Below are positions 37,849 through 47,888 of a stretch of 64,000 nt of DNA, one piece after another; the first letter of the stretch is position 1; each line of letters begins with the position of its first letter. A model generated the notes under the pieces. That model did not search any database. It saw only the letters and a program-made list of their open reading frames with translations, and had not been told where the DNA came from. This stretch comes from Bryopsis sp. KO-2023 (Eukaryota > Chlorophyta > Ulvophyceae > Bryopsidales > Bryopsidaceae), in contig BSYQ01000010.1 of NCBI GenBank assembly GCA_030272585.1, positions 186,001 to 250,000 of the forward strand, written 5' to 3'. The translations under genes were made by a program, and so were the position numbers.

Positions 37849-37930
37849 TTTGTAGGTCATCCGTGTCATTATATACGTGATCTGTCAGTCCGACAAACTG
37901 AGGTATATAATGACACGGATGACCTAGTGA

Positions 37931-38009
37931 CCGTGGCTCCGAGTGGTCCAAGCGTTAATGTGTCTGTCTCTAGTCTGTTAGGTCCCAGGTTCGAATCCCT
38001 GCACCTCAG
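37931..38009 (+). repeat. tRNA-like sequence, right arm of the E2 palindrome
   Basis: Divergent partner of the left-arm copy, with the same D-arm region and B box AGGTTCGAATCC. The anticodon arm reads TCTGTCTCTAGTCTG. It is followed by a small hairpin CACC-TGCG-GGTG at about 38012-38025, mirrored on the left arm. Confidence 0.5.
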
Positions 38010-40737
38010 AAACACCTGCGGGTGGTGATTTCTCGGCATTTGTGATGGACCGATCAATTGACCGATCATGATCCGATCTAATCGGCATCTCCGATCACGA
38101 TCACGATCACGATCAAGCGCCTCGCCCTGTCGGCGCTTGATCGGCCGATGTTGATCGGTTCGATCGTGATCGGCCGATCAAAGTTGGCCGATTAAATCGG
38201 TCAGCCGATCAGATTGGTGATCGGCCGATCTCCATCGATGATCGGCCAAACCGATTTGATCGGCGATCGATCTGATCGGAAAAACCCGATCACGATTTAA
38301 TCGGTCGGACCGATCAATCCACGACCGATTAGATCGTGATCGGATCCATAGTATGGCTGGTATGCAGGGAAGCAACGACGTGAGGGGGTGCTCCACATTT
38401 CCCACAAATCGACAAACCCTTGGTGTAGCTCTCCACTGCGATTCTACACAGCCCCTCTCTAATTTCCTCATTCCCTTTCTCCTCCTGTTCAGACACCTCC
38501 TCCATCGCCTCTAGGAACTCCCTGATTTCCACCTCGCATATCTTGCTGGGGGAGCCGAATGGGCAATCCAAGTTTGTCACCCCCTCCCTGGACATCCTCT
38601 CGAGTAATCCATTTGTTTCACTGGTGGCCTCCTTTGATTTTCCCTTCATTTGCCAGAGGGCTTGAACATGAATCCCCCTCCACCAGATTAGGGTTGTAGC
38701 TCCCTCCGAAGATTCGACCTCCCTTTCTTTAGTGAATCTGTGAACATGCTCGCAAAGCTCCCCGTAGCAACCTGCCCTCAGCAATGCGACAGCCAACACC
38801 CCAGCCACCGACTCGGAAACATAAACCACCTCCGCCAAGTCTCTAGCTTTCCTCAGAGTGGCATTCGCAACATCCTCCGACCAAGAGCCCAACGCCAAGC
38901 TTTCTTTGCACTCTTCCAATTTCCTAACCAGATCCTCGACCTCTGCAATTTTCTCGGAAGTGGTCTTGTATTGGCTGTTGCTTGCCGGAAGCATATCAGC
39001 CGCTTTGTTGAGCAGGGATTTTGCCTCGTCAAATTGCCCCAGGGTCTGCAAACACTTGGCCCCACGCTGATACGCTTTTATGTATTTCCGGTTGAATTCG
39101 ATCGCCGTTTGGCTATCCACCAGTGCTTCTTGCGGCTTCTTCAGCATTAGCCGGGCTGCCCCTCGGTTGGAATACAACACAGCCAGCACCAGCCTACCCT
39201 CCCTCGTATCTCCAAGCACATCCATTCCTTCCGTGTATGCCACCTCTGCTTCATAGTATTTCCCAGCTTGAAAGAAACTGTTTCCCCTGGATCTAGGGCT
39301 CTTCAACGCTTTCTTTCCACGCAGCCCTCTAACCCCGAGATACTTCCAGGGTTCTTGAGAACCTTGAGAAAAAAAAAAAAAAAGGTAAAACCCCAAAACT
39401 TTATTAGAAAAGGTTGCAAAACTGAAACAAGTCAAACTGATGATGAGATTGTCCTAGGGTATATCCACATGCTTCGAACCCCTCCTGTGGAATATGCCGT
39501 TTCGAGTCTGCTTTGGGAGTGCTGAACGCGAACTTGGGCTCCCCCTCAGCAACATTCTCTGTAGCGACCTTTTTGGAATTTCGCGCGTCCTTCGGATCCC
39601 CATCGCTTTCGTCTGGAACCCTCGAGGACCTCTTGCCTTCCACGGAACTTCCAGCATTGGGGCCATCTGGGGATGTCGGGGCACCATCGAAAATTTGAGA
39701 ACTTGGAGGAGGTGTGCTCTGTGCTCTGAGCACAAGTAGCGGGACGCCCTCCTTCCAAAGCAAGGAGGGGAATGGACGTGAGGGGACTGGCCTGCGCTCG
39801 AGCGCCAGTTTCTGGAGGGCGGGATCCATACTATGGATCCGATCACCGATCTGATCGGTCGCCGATCAGGTCTGGCAGGGCCGATCATCGATCACGATCG
39901 GCCGATCATCGATCACGATCGGCCGATCACCGATCTGATCGGTCGCCCTACTTGATCGGCAGTTTTTGATCGGCCTTGTTACGAGCGTTTTCTTTGATTG
40001 GATTAGGTAAGCTGTGATAAGGGTTTGACGTGGTAGGTGTTGTGTAGTTGTGAAATGGGTAGTCTGGGTTAGAAGAGATTAGGTACGGTTATGTAAGGGG
40101 TAGTCAGGTTCCTGGGAGCTTCATCTCACTGTGAAGTTCCCAGGGAAAGAAGGTTCCAGAGAAGTCCAGGAAGGGGTTCGCCCAAGTATATAAGGGCATT
40201 GTTTTTTGTATTCGTTGTAACATTTTTTGACTCTTATTCTTCCTGTCTCGACCATACTAGGGATATGATAGGCAATGATCGGCCTGCTAAAAATAGGTCT
40301 AAACGGGGTCGGATCGGGATCGGATTTTCACTAATGTCTATTATAGGGTGATACAAAAATAATCGGTTTTTTTTTTTTTTTTTTTTACCGATCATGATCG
40401 GTGCCGATCATCGGTGATCGGTGTCTTGATCGGACCGATTAATCGGGATCGGCGACCGATCCGATCAAAGAACGGCGTCGGCCGATCCCGATCCCGATCC
40501 GATCAAGGCGCGGAGCTGTGATCGGAATAGTCGGCCGATCAAAGTCGGCGTTTTTTTTTTGATCGGTACAATGATCGGGGAGAATCGATCATGAACGGTA
40601 TGAAAGGCGCGAAGTCGGTGAATTTGATAAATTTCCGATCAGATCGAATCTGCCGATCACCCACCGATCCCGATCCGATCATGATCGGAAATCGGGTGAC
40701 GCGCAAAGTAACCCCCGCAGGGTCCCCAGAACCCAAG

Positions 40738-40815
40738 GGAACCGAGTGGGATTCGAACACCGTACCGCACGGTGTCGAGTCATCTACACTGAGCGCTAAG
40801 CCAAGTGGACCACGA
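40738..40815 (-). repeat. tRNA-like sequence, left arm of the E3 palindrome
   Basis: Read on -: CCACTTGGCTTAGCGCT (A-box region), a long middle part resembling a class II variable arm (CACCGTGCGGTACGGTG) and B box TGTTCGAATCCC. The acceptor stem does not close. It is followed by the same tail as the right arm. Confidence 0.5.
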
Positions 40816-40902
40816 TGATTTTGTGGCTGTTGCGATGATATACCTTAATCTGTTTGTAATTCTGTGAAATTAGGGTATATTATTGCAACAACCACAAAAT
40901 CA

Positions 40903-40981
40903 TCGTGGTCCACTTGGCTTAGCGCTCATTGTAGATGACTCGACACCGTGCGGTACGGTGTTCGAATCCCACTCGGTTCCC
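40903..40981 (+). repeat. tRNA-like sequence, right arm of the E3 palindrome
   Basis: Divergent partner of the left arm, nearly identical, differing near the anticodon region (CTCATTGTAGATG against its counterpart). The tail 40974-41011 closely matches the tail in E1. Confidence 0.5.
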
Positions 40982-41629
40982 TTGGGTTCTGGGGACCCTG
41001 CGGGGGTTACTTTGCGCGTCACCCGATTTCCGATCATGATCGGATCGGGATCGGTGGGTGATCAGCAGATTCGATCTGATCGGAAAACGCCGATCCCGAT
41101 CCCGATCCGATCTGGTTTCCGAGGCAGAATTGGGTGATCGGCCGATTTTGATCGGAAAAGTCGGACCGATTTTTGTGATCGGTCCGATTTTGATCGGTGA
41201 TCGGTTTGATCGGACCGATCTGATCGATGATCGATTTGATCGGAAATTACGGGTGCCGATCTTGATCGGAGATCGGTTTGATCGATGACCGACAGATCGG
41301 GATCGGATCCCTAGTATGGTCTCGACTCTATTTACGCCCCAAGGCGTAACAGGCCTGATCGTGATCGGCCGATCAAAAACTGCCGATCAGGTGCCGACAG
41401 GGTGCGGCGCTTGATCGAGATCGTGATCGTGATCGGCGCGATCGACTATAATCGGCTTGCGCCGATCATGATCGGCGCAACACCGATCATGATCGGTGGG
41501 TCGTCTGCGTCAAGAATCGATCATTGATCGCGGGTGAGATGCAGGTGAGTCACGCGGGCACATCGCATGTTCGGTTGCTGTTAATCTGGTGAGCGTTTAA
41601 CTCCACGTCTTATCAGCGCCCCGTTCGAA

Positions 41630-42161
41630 ATGGGCCGGCATGGAAAAAGAAAAGCGCTCGTCACCCCTGCGAGGTCGGGGCAACGCCCACACACGTCCCA
41701 GAGGAGACCAGTTCCGACCGGATCTGGAAGCGGGGGGTTGGAACCTCGTCGCCAGAGCAGCGTTCCATCCGTGGGGCCGCAGGGGTCGGGGCAAGCATCT
41801 GACCTCACCAACAGTGCGTTACTCCCCGATCTGTTCCGCCTTGTTGTACTCTTATGGTTTTGTGGGGGGGTGAGGTGTTCCCTTGTTGGATTGTGTGAGG
41901 TGCTTGTGCTTTCTCCAGTTGTTCTGGTTCTGCTTTTGTGAGGTGTTTGTCCTGTCCTGCCCTGCCCTGCAGTGAACAGAAATGGAAAGGAAGCTGACCT
42001 GCTGGAACTGGGTGCAAGCCCTCCTGTGATTCCTGTTCGGAACAGTAACACATGGGTTGACAAGATGTATGCCACCGATTCAGAAGGCAAGCTGTTGGTG
42101 TATAAAGATGATCGGGGCAGAAAGGTGGTGTCGTGCCGAATCTGTCATGAACAATTGTCAT
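41630..42161 (+). pseudogene. hAT transposase, 5' part of copy A
   Basis: The segment 41972-42161 encodes the N-terminus (NRNGKEADLLELGASPPV) with a Cys pair (CRICHEQ) like a BED-type finger. It begins at a GTG right after a CTGCAG acceptor, so an upstream exon is likely. The conserved frame 41630-41941 (MGRHGKRKALVTPAR) is a candidate, but its donor phase does not fit. The gene stops at the copy B insertion and resumes at 58997. Confidence 0.65.
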
Positions 42162-42640
42162 CATACTATGGACGTGATCGGAAATGATCGGCCGTCCATT
42201 TTCGATGTCAGGACAGGTCGTTTCATTGATCTGACCTGATACGATCTCGTTCCACATGATTCTGAAAATGATCGGTCTTTTTTTTTTTTTTTTTTACCGA
42301 TCATGATCGATGATCGTGATCGTGATCGGCCGATTAAAACCTGATCGATGATCGTGGTCGGCCGATCAAGGCTTGATCGTAATCGGGATCGGGCTTCCGA
42401 CTATCGATCTAATCGGTTGCTCCGATCACGATCCCGATCACGATCAAGCGTTGCGACATGCAAACGCCTAATCGGACGATCAAGATCGGTGAAACGCCGA
42501 TTAATCGGCCGTTGATCCGATCAGCTCCGATCATGGTCGGTTGATCGGGATTTGGTTTCAAATTCCGATTATGATCGGTCCAAGAAATCAAAAACCGACT
42601 TTTGCACCGATCATCACTTCCGATCAAATCCAAAGTTAGT
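42162..42640. repeat. Left subterminal GATCGG/CCGATC array of copy B
   Basis: Dozens of GATCGG, CCGATC and GATCGTGATC words in both orientations, broken by a T tract near 42277-42294. Such subterminal palindromes in hAT elements usually serve as transposase-binding sites. The same word fills the ends of copy A, E2 and E3. Confidence 0.75.
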
Positions 42641-42759
42641 CAGTTCTGCCGTACTGTCCCGAATATATCGACTTCGCTCCCTGTTCGACTTCACCGCACC
42701 GTGCGCCTTTGTATCGTGGTATCTTGTTGTTGTCTCGCCTGCAGTGCTGATCGATTGCG

Positions 42760-44663
42760 ATGTACGTGGAACTCAAAGCACGGCAGTATGTCGTGAGGCT
42801 CCGGAACAGGCTCCAAAACCGAACAGACCTGTTCCAGCCCGGGACGGTGGTAGATCGGGATGCCGCCGAGGTGGTGTTCCGGCATTTGACGTCGCTTAAC
42901 ACGTATTTTGGTCTGGAAAATGTAAGTGTATGCTGCCTGCTATCTGCTGCACTGTTTCTGTTTCGATTGTTTTGACTTAGGGTTAATGTTACTTGTCTTC
43001 CTAGGCTCTGTTCTGGAAAGCTGCATCCGCCCTGGACAGCGCTGCGGGAAGCGAAGACGAACTCTTCTTGCGAGCGTACCGAGCGGGCAACCCCCCTGAA
43101 AGGCGCATCGACCCCATACTCGATTCCATTCAGGTGACACCTCCAGGACTGACCAGGAAGGGGAGCACCAACCTGGGGGACATGGAATACCCCTACATGG
43201 TGCCTACAGGTGAGCAGTCCAGCATCAGGTTCAAAGTAGGTTGTTTTTCTCTCTGCCCTCACATTCATGGGGGACATGGAATACCCCTACATGGTGCCTA
43301 CAGGTGAGCAGTCCAGCATCAGGTTCAAAGTAGGTTGTTTTTCTCTCTGCCCTCACATTCACATTCTGTCTTTTGCAGAACTCCTTCGTGATCGCCAGCT
43401 ATTGCCTCATCTGGACCAGCTCAGAGAGGAGGTTGCAACCATGCACGAGGTTGATCTAGATCTGAGCAGAACGTTCGACTGGAGCATCGAAGCTGCAAGT
43501 CTTCCAGCACCTGATCCTGCACAAGAGATTTTGCCTGAAGCTACACTTCCAACCGCAGATGAACCTGAACCTGAACCTGAATCTGAACCTGAACCTGAGG
43601 GACCCTCTGAGCAGCTGCCGGAAAACCCGTGGAGTATGACGGACGAGGAGTCTGTTTATGAACCTGAACCTGTGCTTCACCCTGGTGGAAGAGGCTCCCC
43701 CCCAAACATGTTCAGACCTGCTGGAGCTGGTGGAAGAGGGCCACCCCCCAATCTGTTCAGAGCTGCTGAAGCTGGTGGAAGAGGGCCACCCCCCAATCTG
43801 TTCAGAGCTGCTGAAGCTGGTGGAAGAGGGCCACCCCCCAATCTGTTCAGAGCCGCTGAAGCTGGTGGAAGAGGGCCACCCCCCAATCTGTTCAGAGCTG
43901 CTGAAGGTGGTGGAAGAGGGCCACCCCCAAACGTGTTCAGAGCTGCTGAAGGTGGTGGAAGAGGGCCACCCCCAAACGTGTTCAGAGCTGCTGAAGGTGG
44001 TGGAAGAGGGCCACCCCCAAACATGTTCAGAGCTGCTGGAGCTGGTGGAAGGGGGAATGTTGGTGGATGGGAATTCGGGGGAGGCGGCAGGAACAGGAAC
44101 CGAGCAGGTCAGGGTGGCCAGGGTGGCCAGGGTGGCCAGGGTGGTCAGGGTGGCCAGGGTGGTCATGGTGGCCAGGGTGGTCATGGTGGTCAGAGGCAGG
44201 CAAACCCCAGACCCCCATTGATGGACAGGTGGCCCATGGACTTTGATGGACAACCTTGCATTGAGGACACTGAGGGGTACCCTCTGCGCAGGCAAGCCCC
44301 CTTGCGAAGGATCATGTCTGAACGGACCAGGGAACAGCGCAGAACTGCCCAGCGAGAGAGAGCCAACATGCAGACGGAGTATGCCTTCTTCCCCGACTTC
44401 ACCATCCAATTCCCGAAACCTTCGCCTCCATGCCCCATCTGAATCAGTTCGTGCAAAACGTATACCTGCAGAACTGTTACGCTCTCCACAGAGTCCGTGA
44501 AGGCCTCTTCCACCATCAGACCCGTTTGGAGGACCGAAATGTGATGAGGGACCTGGATACTGGCTCGGTCGACTTTGCACCTATCCCTGAAGACCGCACA
44601 CGTGTGTATCGGGTCAGGGTTGGACCGGATGGGAGGTTGGTGGAGGAGGAGGAGCCAAATTAA
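42760..44663 (+). CDS. hAT accessory gene, unknown function, frameshifted in copy B
   Basis: Three exons fit by phase: 42760-42921, 43005-43209 and 43379 onward. The N-terminus (MYVELKARQYVVRLRNRLQN) is helical and basic. The middle is acidic (PEPEPESEPEPEGP), followed by about eight 15-residue repeats of the type GGRGPPPNLFRAAEA (about 43720-44045), a GGQGGQGGH tract, and a conserved C-terminal domain (MDRWPMDFDGQPC to EEEEPN). The frame breaks near 44412; copy A has one extra base there and reads straight through to the same C-terminus, so copy B is the mutated one. I recognise no family. Its location in both hAT copies, convergent with transposase, marks it as element-borne. A role in transposition is plausible but unproven. 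Confidence 0.65.
43175..43362 (+). repeat. 94-bp tandem duplication spanning an exon end
   Basis: Two head-to-tail copies, 43175-43268 and 43269-43362, each with the coding stretch GDMEYPYMVPT and the donor GTGAGC. Only the first donor (43209) is in phase with the next exon at 43379, so the second copy should be intronic. Confidence 0.8.
43720..44050 (+). repeat. 45-bp coding minisatellite
   Basis: About eight in-frame 45-base units encoding GGRGPPPNxFRAAEA. The 5' units read PPNLF, the later ones PPNVF and PPNMF. All three frames stay open through it because the unit length is a multiple of three. Confidence 0.9.
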
Positions 44664-44700
44664 AGAAACTGTTTTGAGTCACCATAAACAGAGGGTTATC

Positions 44701-45520
44701 TGTTATCTGTTATCTGTTTTTTGATTCACGTAATGAACCATGAACCAGTCTGGTATCTGTTATCTGTTTTTTGATTCACGTAATGAACCTTGAACCAGTC
44801 TGGTATCTGTTATCTGTTTTTTGATTCACGTAATGAACCATGAACCAGTCTGGTATCTGTTATCTGTTTTTTGATTCACGTAATGAACCTTGAACCAGTC
44901 TGGTATCTGTTATCTGTTTTTTGATTCACGTAATGAACCATGAACCAGTCTGGTATCTGTTATCTGTTTTTTGATTCACGTAATGAACCATGAACCAGTC
45001 TGGTATCTGTTATCTGTTTTTTGATTCACGTAATGAACCTTGAACCATGAACAGAGGGTTATTTGTGTGGGCTGAATCAGTGTTGGAATCTGTGGAACCT
45101 CTGAAACTTTTTGTTTTGTTTGAGTCATGTAATGAACCATGAACCATAAACAGAGGGTTATTTGTGTGGGCTGAATCAGTGTTGGAATCTGTGGAACCTC
45201 TGAAACTTTTTGTTTTGTTTGAGTCATGTAATGAACCATGAACCATAAACAGAGGGTTATTTGTGTGGGCTGAATCAGTGCTGGAATCTGTGGAACCTCT
45301 GAAACTTTTTGTTTTGTTTGAGTCATGTAATGAACCATGAACCATAAACAGAGGGTTATTTGTGTGGGCCGAATCAGTGCTGGAATCTGTGGAAACCTCT
45401 GAAACTTTTTGTTTTGTTTGAGTCATGTAATGAACCATGAACCATAAACAGAGGGTTATTTGTGTGGGCTGAATCAGTGCTGGAATCTGTGGAAACCTCT
45501 GAAACTTTTTACCAAGCATT
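44701..45520. repeat. Two tandem arrays between the convergent hAT genes (copy B)
   Basis: A 50-base unit (TCTGGTATCTGTTATCTG..) repeats about 6-7 times at 44701-45040. A 99-100-base unit starting CAGAGGGTTATTTGTG repeats five times from 45052 to about 45520. Both units contain CACGTAATGAACCATGAACC-like words. In copy A (61375-61760) the same arrays have only about two and three units. Confidence 0.9.
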
Positions 45521-45731
45521 CAAAAGAGTTTGGATTACATACCCATACCAAAACAAACAGAACTCGGGGCAAATCACACCAGGTCAAGATGCAGATTGTC
45601 TGATCCATACCCAGCACCCCAAACAGAGAACATACCCGGCACCCCAAACCAAAAGGAGAGTTCCTCCGTAACAGGAGGGTTCTGAATCAGAATACAGATT
45701 GTCCCACACAATCAAACAGAAGCAGTTCAGG

Positions 45732-47883
45732 TCATGCCCTGAACAGATGCAGATTGTCCCGGAGCACGGTCAGTTGGTTGACCTTGCTCTCCTCCATCGC
45801 CCTCCTGCGCTTGTTCAGCTGGTGGCCATTGACACTGAACATCCGCTCAACCGAGGCGCTGGAGGCTGGGATGCAGAGATACTCGGCAGCCAGGATCGAA
45901 ACTGTTGGGTATGCCGCCTGGTGTACCCTCCACCAGTCCAGAACAGATGAAGTGCTCTGAATAACCCTCCTGACCCCACAATATCGCTCCCACTCATCAG
46001 AATAAGAACCGCCCGTAGCGGATGGAGGAGGGCACACACTGAGCCAGTCCCGTTCGAGATTTTCCTTTTTCTTTTTTTTTCCCTCTCTGCCTTCCCCCGG
46101 ATTGTCAACACCTCTGTAATCTGATCGCAGCCGGATCTCCTTCAGCAGAGTCACGCACTCTTGCAGCACATCTGAAACCCACAGATCAGGTCTGCTGAAT
46201 TGCTTCCTCAAGCAAGGAAAGCACCCTGGGGTGCCCCACAAATACCGATTCACCTCAGCGTCTTCGAGTGATAGTTTGGTCGGATCCAGATGCTGCATGC
46301 ACCCGACGGCCAGGAGCCATGCGGGATCGTCAAATTCATGGTCCATGACTGTGCGGAGCACATCTCTGAAGTCTATCACATCCGGTTCCTCGATGTTCAT
46401 GGCATCTACCGCAGCGCTGATCCGAGCCATGAGCATCAGGACGGCACTCCCCGTCACCTTCTTTTCTGCCTCCAGTACCTTGGTTGCTTCCTTGTATGGC
46501 CTCAGAACCAGGTACAGTTCCAGCAGCACTTTCCATTCTTGGGGGTTGATATTGTATTGGGGGGGAAGGAGGGGAAAGAGCTGGATCAGATCGGGTTTCA
46601 AAATCAACAATCGATGCAACATGTACCAGATGCTGTTCCACCTAGTCTCCACCGCCAAGGTGAGTCTGAGAACCTTGTCAGATCTGCGGACAGGTCCTGG
46701 GCAGTCTTCTGCCTCCTCCACGTCGTCTCCATCATCGGGACATGCGTCTTCATCACTTGAATATATTTCCTGTGATGTGGGGTCGTCCTGTTCCTGGCTC
46801 TGATGGTCGTTTTGATTAGATTCCTCTTGTGCATCCTCCAGAAGTTCATCCTCATCAACTTGAGATGGACCGGGGCTCTCACCAAGCCCACCGTTGCCAA
46901 TCCCAGAGGCACCCGTGGCTGTCGAGGACCGGACCACATAAATTAACTCTTGGGGATCAGCCTCCGCTTGTTGCCGTTCCAGATCAGCTTCTTTTCTTTT
47001 GGCTCGATCGATCTGAATCTGTTTCAGCTTTTCCCAATGAGTGGATGCACCCATCACTGTTCTGCACAGATCGTGTACTTTGGCCACAAGGTCGTTCACG
47101 CTTTGGGGGGCATTTTTCAGACCCTTCTTTACCCCCAAATTTATTCTGTGTGTCCCGCACCCGTGCCAATCGTAACTGTAGTTCATTTCACATGCTGCCC
47201 CCATTCTGGACTCGTGATCGGTAACGATGCTGGCCTGATATCCGGTCAGATCAAAGTCCTCCCTGATCTCGTTCATTTTTGTGCAAATGTCCAAAGCAGT
47301 TGCGGTACCCTCCATTTCCCAGGTCCCGAGACTGATCCGCTTGAGTTCGAACAGATCCTGTTCCGGGTCCCGGTGTATGTAGACAGCCCCCATCGCGAAC
47401 CAATGCTTGGGCTGCTGAGACCAACCATCAGCAACAAAGCATGGTCGGAATCTGCTCAGATCCATATCCTTCATCTTTTTTTTAAGCCTGTTGGAGGACA
47501 ATCCGACCTGGTGAGACATGGATTTCGCTGATAGAGGCGGAGCAGATGCGTTCAGTTGAGTGCACACATGTCTCGGAAGTGCTGATCTTCCACTGTCCTG
47601 AAGGGGGCCCCGACGCTGACCAGATAGCACATAACCTTGTGCCGGTACGACTGGAACTCCCGGGTAGTAGGTCCCCATTTAGACACAAACGGGAGTGTTT
47701 TGTGGGTCCCAAAAGAACTGATCCGACCCCCTTGTGTGCCTGTTTTCATGTCCTGATCCTTTTGCCTTTTCAAATGGCAGCCCTCAAAGCCTTCCGCGAC
47801 AGCGATTTCCATTTCGGAACTGATCCGGATACCGTGTTTGGCCGCATGATTCAAAAGGGGGATCCTGCCTCCCTTCACCCATG
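45732..47883 (-). pseudogene. hAT transposase, main part of copy B
   Basis: A cut-and-paste transposase. From 47883 the frame begins SWVKGGRIPLLNHAAKHG, continuing the N-terminus found at 58191-58005 beyond the retroelement. The open 648-residue stretch (47678-45732) contains the RNase H-like core: FVADGWSQQPKHWF (first Asp), IVTDHESRMGAACE (second Asp), the Cys/His stretch WHGCGTHRINLG, AVETRWNS, and the C-terminal dimerisation motif SSASVERMFSVNGHQLNKRR. An acidic insert (DEDACPDDGDDVEEAEDC) interrupts the core. Near 47565 two extra bases relative to copy A put the first about 105 codons out of frame with the core. With the retroelement insertion this copy cannot make full transposase. Confidence 0.88.
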
Positions 47884-47888
47884 ACAAT

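Larger units (their letters stand above)
37331..38355. mobile_element. E2: non-autonomous hAT-type element with GATCGG repeats and a tRNA-like palindrome
   Basis: 1,025 bases with terminal inverted repeats CATACTATGGATC.. and ..GATCCATAGTATG. 8-bp target copies GCTGGTAT lie at 37323-37330 and 38356-38363; the left copy is shared with E1. The outer zones are packed with GATCGG/CCGATC. The centre is a long imperfect palindrome (arms about 37756-37888 and 37894-38030) whose arms each hold a tRNA-like sequence, with 5' ends facing each other. The termini match those of hAT copies A and B, so E2 is probably mobilised by their transposase family. Confidence 0.88.
36032..39826 (-). pseudogene. TPR/J-like co-chaperone gene, disrupted by three hAT insertions
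   Basis: A gene resembling TPR-DnaJ co-chaperones (DNAJC7/plant TPR-J type), which work with Hsp70/Hsp90 in the cytosol. Pieces on -: N-terminal exon from 39826 (starts DPALQKLALERRPVPS, later FAFSTPK), main TPR exon about 39360-38356, then 36856-36770, 36564-36470 and 36223-36032. TPR units include GNSFFQAGKYYEAEVAYTEG, LYSNRGAARLMLKKPQEALV and FNRKYIKAYQRGAKCLQTLG. The last exon ends like a J domain's second half (FKAISAAKVALLDSKKRKAL); I do not see the HPD motif. The ORF is exactly continuous from VVASLHTS to RARAYMGLKKF once elements E1 and E2 and the extra target copies are ignored, so the exon was intact when hit. Copy A of the hAT removes everything upstream of 39826. On this haplotype the gene cannot make full-length protein. 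Confidence 0.7.
40253..41318. mobile_element. E3: non-autonomous hAT-type element with GATCGG repeats and a tRNA-like palindrome
   Basis: 1,066 bases with terminal repeats CATACTAGGGAT../..ATCCCTAGTATG and 8-bp target copies GTCTCGAC at 40245-40252 and 41319-41326. The subterminal zones are GATCGG/CCGATC arrays. The central near-perfect palindrome (arms about 40690-40850 and 40871-41035) holds two divergent tRNA-like sequences with the ACCCTGCGGGGGTTACT tail. The terminal repeat differs slightly from E2/A/B (CATACTAGGG against CATACTATGG), so it is a sister subfamily. Confidence 0.88.
39977..41351. mobile_element. Solo LTR, split by E3
   Basis: It begins TGTTACGAG and ends GGCGTAACA (inverted TGTTACG/CGTAACA), with a 5-bp target duplication GGCCT at 39972-39976 and 41352-41356. 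After removal of E3 and one target copy it is about 301 bases. No internal region is present, as expected after LTR-LTR recombination. A TATATAA at about 40188 may be its promoter box. Confidence 0.8.

Noticed and set aside
37331-38355. GATCGG block as satellite or centromere repeat
   Set aside because: It is bounded by exact terminal repeats and 8-bp target duplications, so it is part of discrete transposons.
43456-44580. 374-residue - strand open frame
   Set aside because: Shadow of the 45-base in-frame repeats, which keep all frames open; the + strand exon chain has proper splice sites and phases.
44701-45520. CRISPR-like direct repeats
   Set aside because: Units are head-to-tail with no unique spacers, in a eukaryotic transposon; they are minisatellites.
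46231-46803. + strand ORFs of about 190 residues over the transposase
   Set aside because: Antisense shadows of transposase, repeated in copy A for the same reason.
45732-47678. Intact active transposase in copy B
   Set aside because: The 648-residue frame starts only after a 2-base shift relative to copy A; the true N-terminal part is in another frame and beyond the retroelement.
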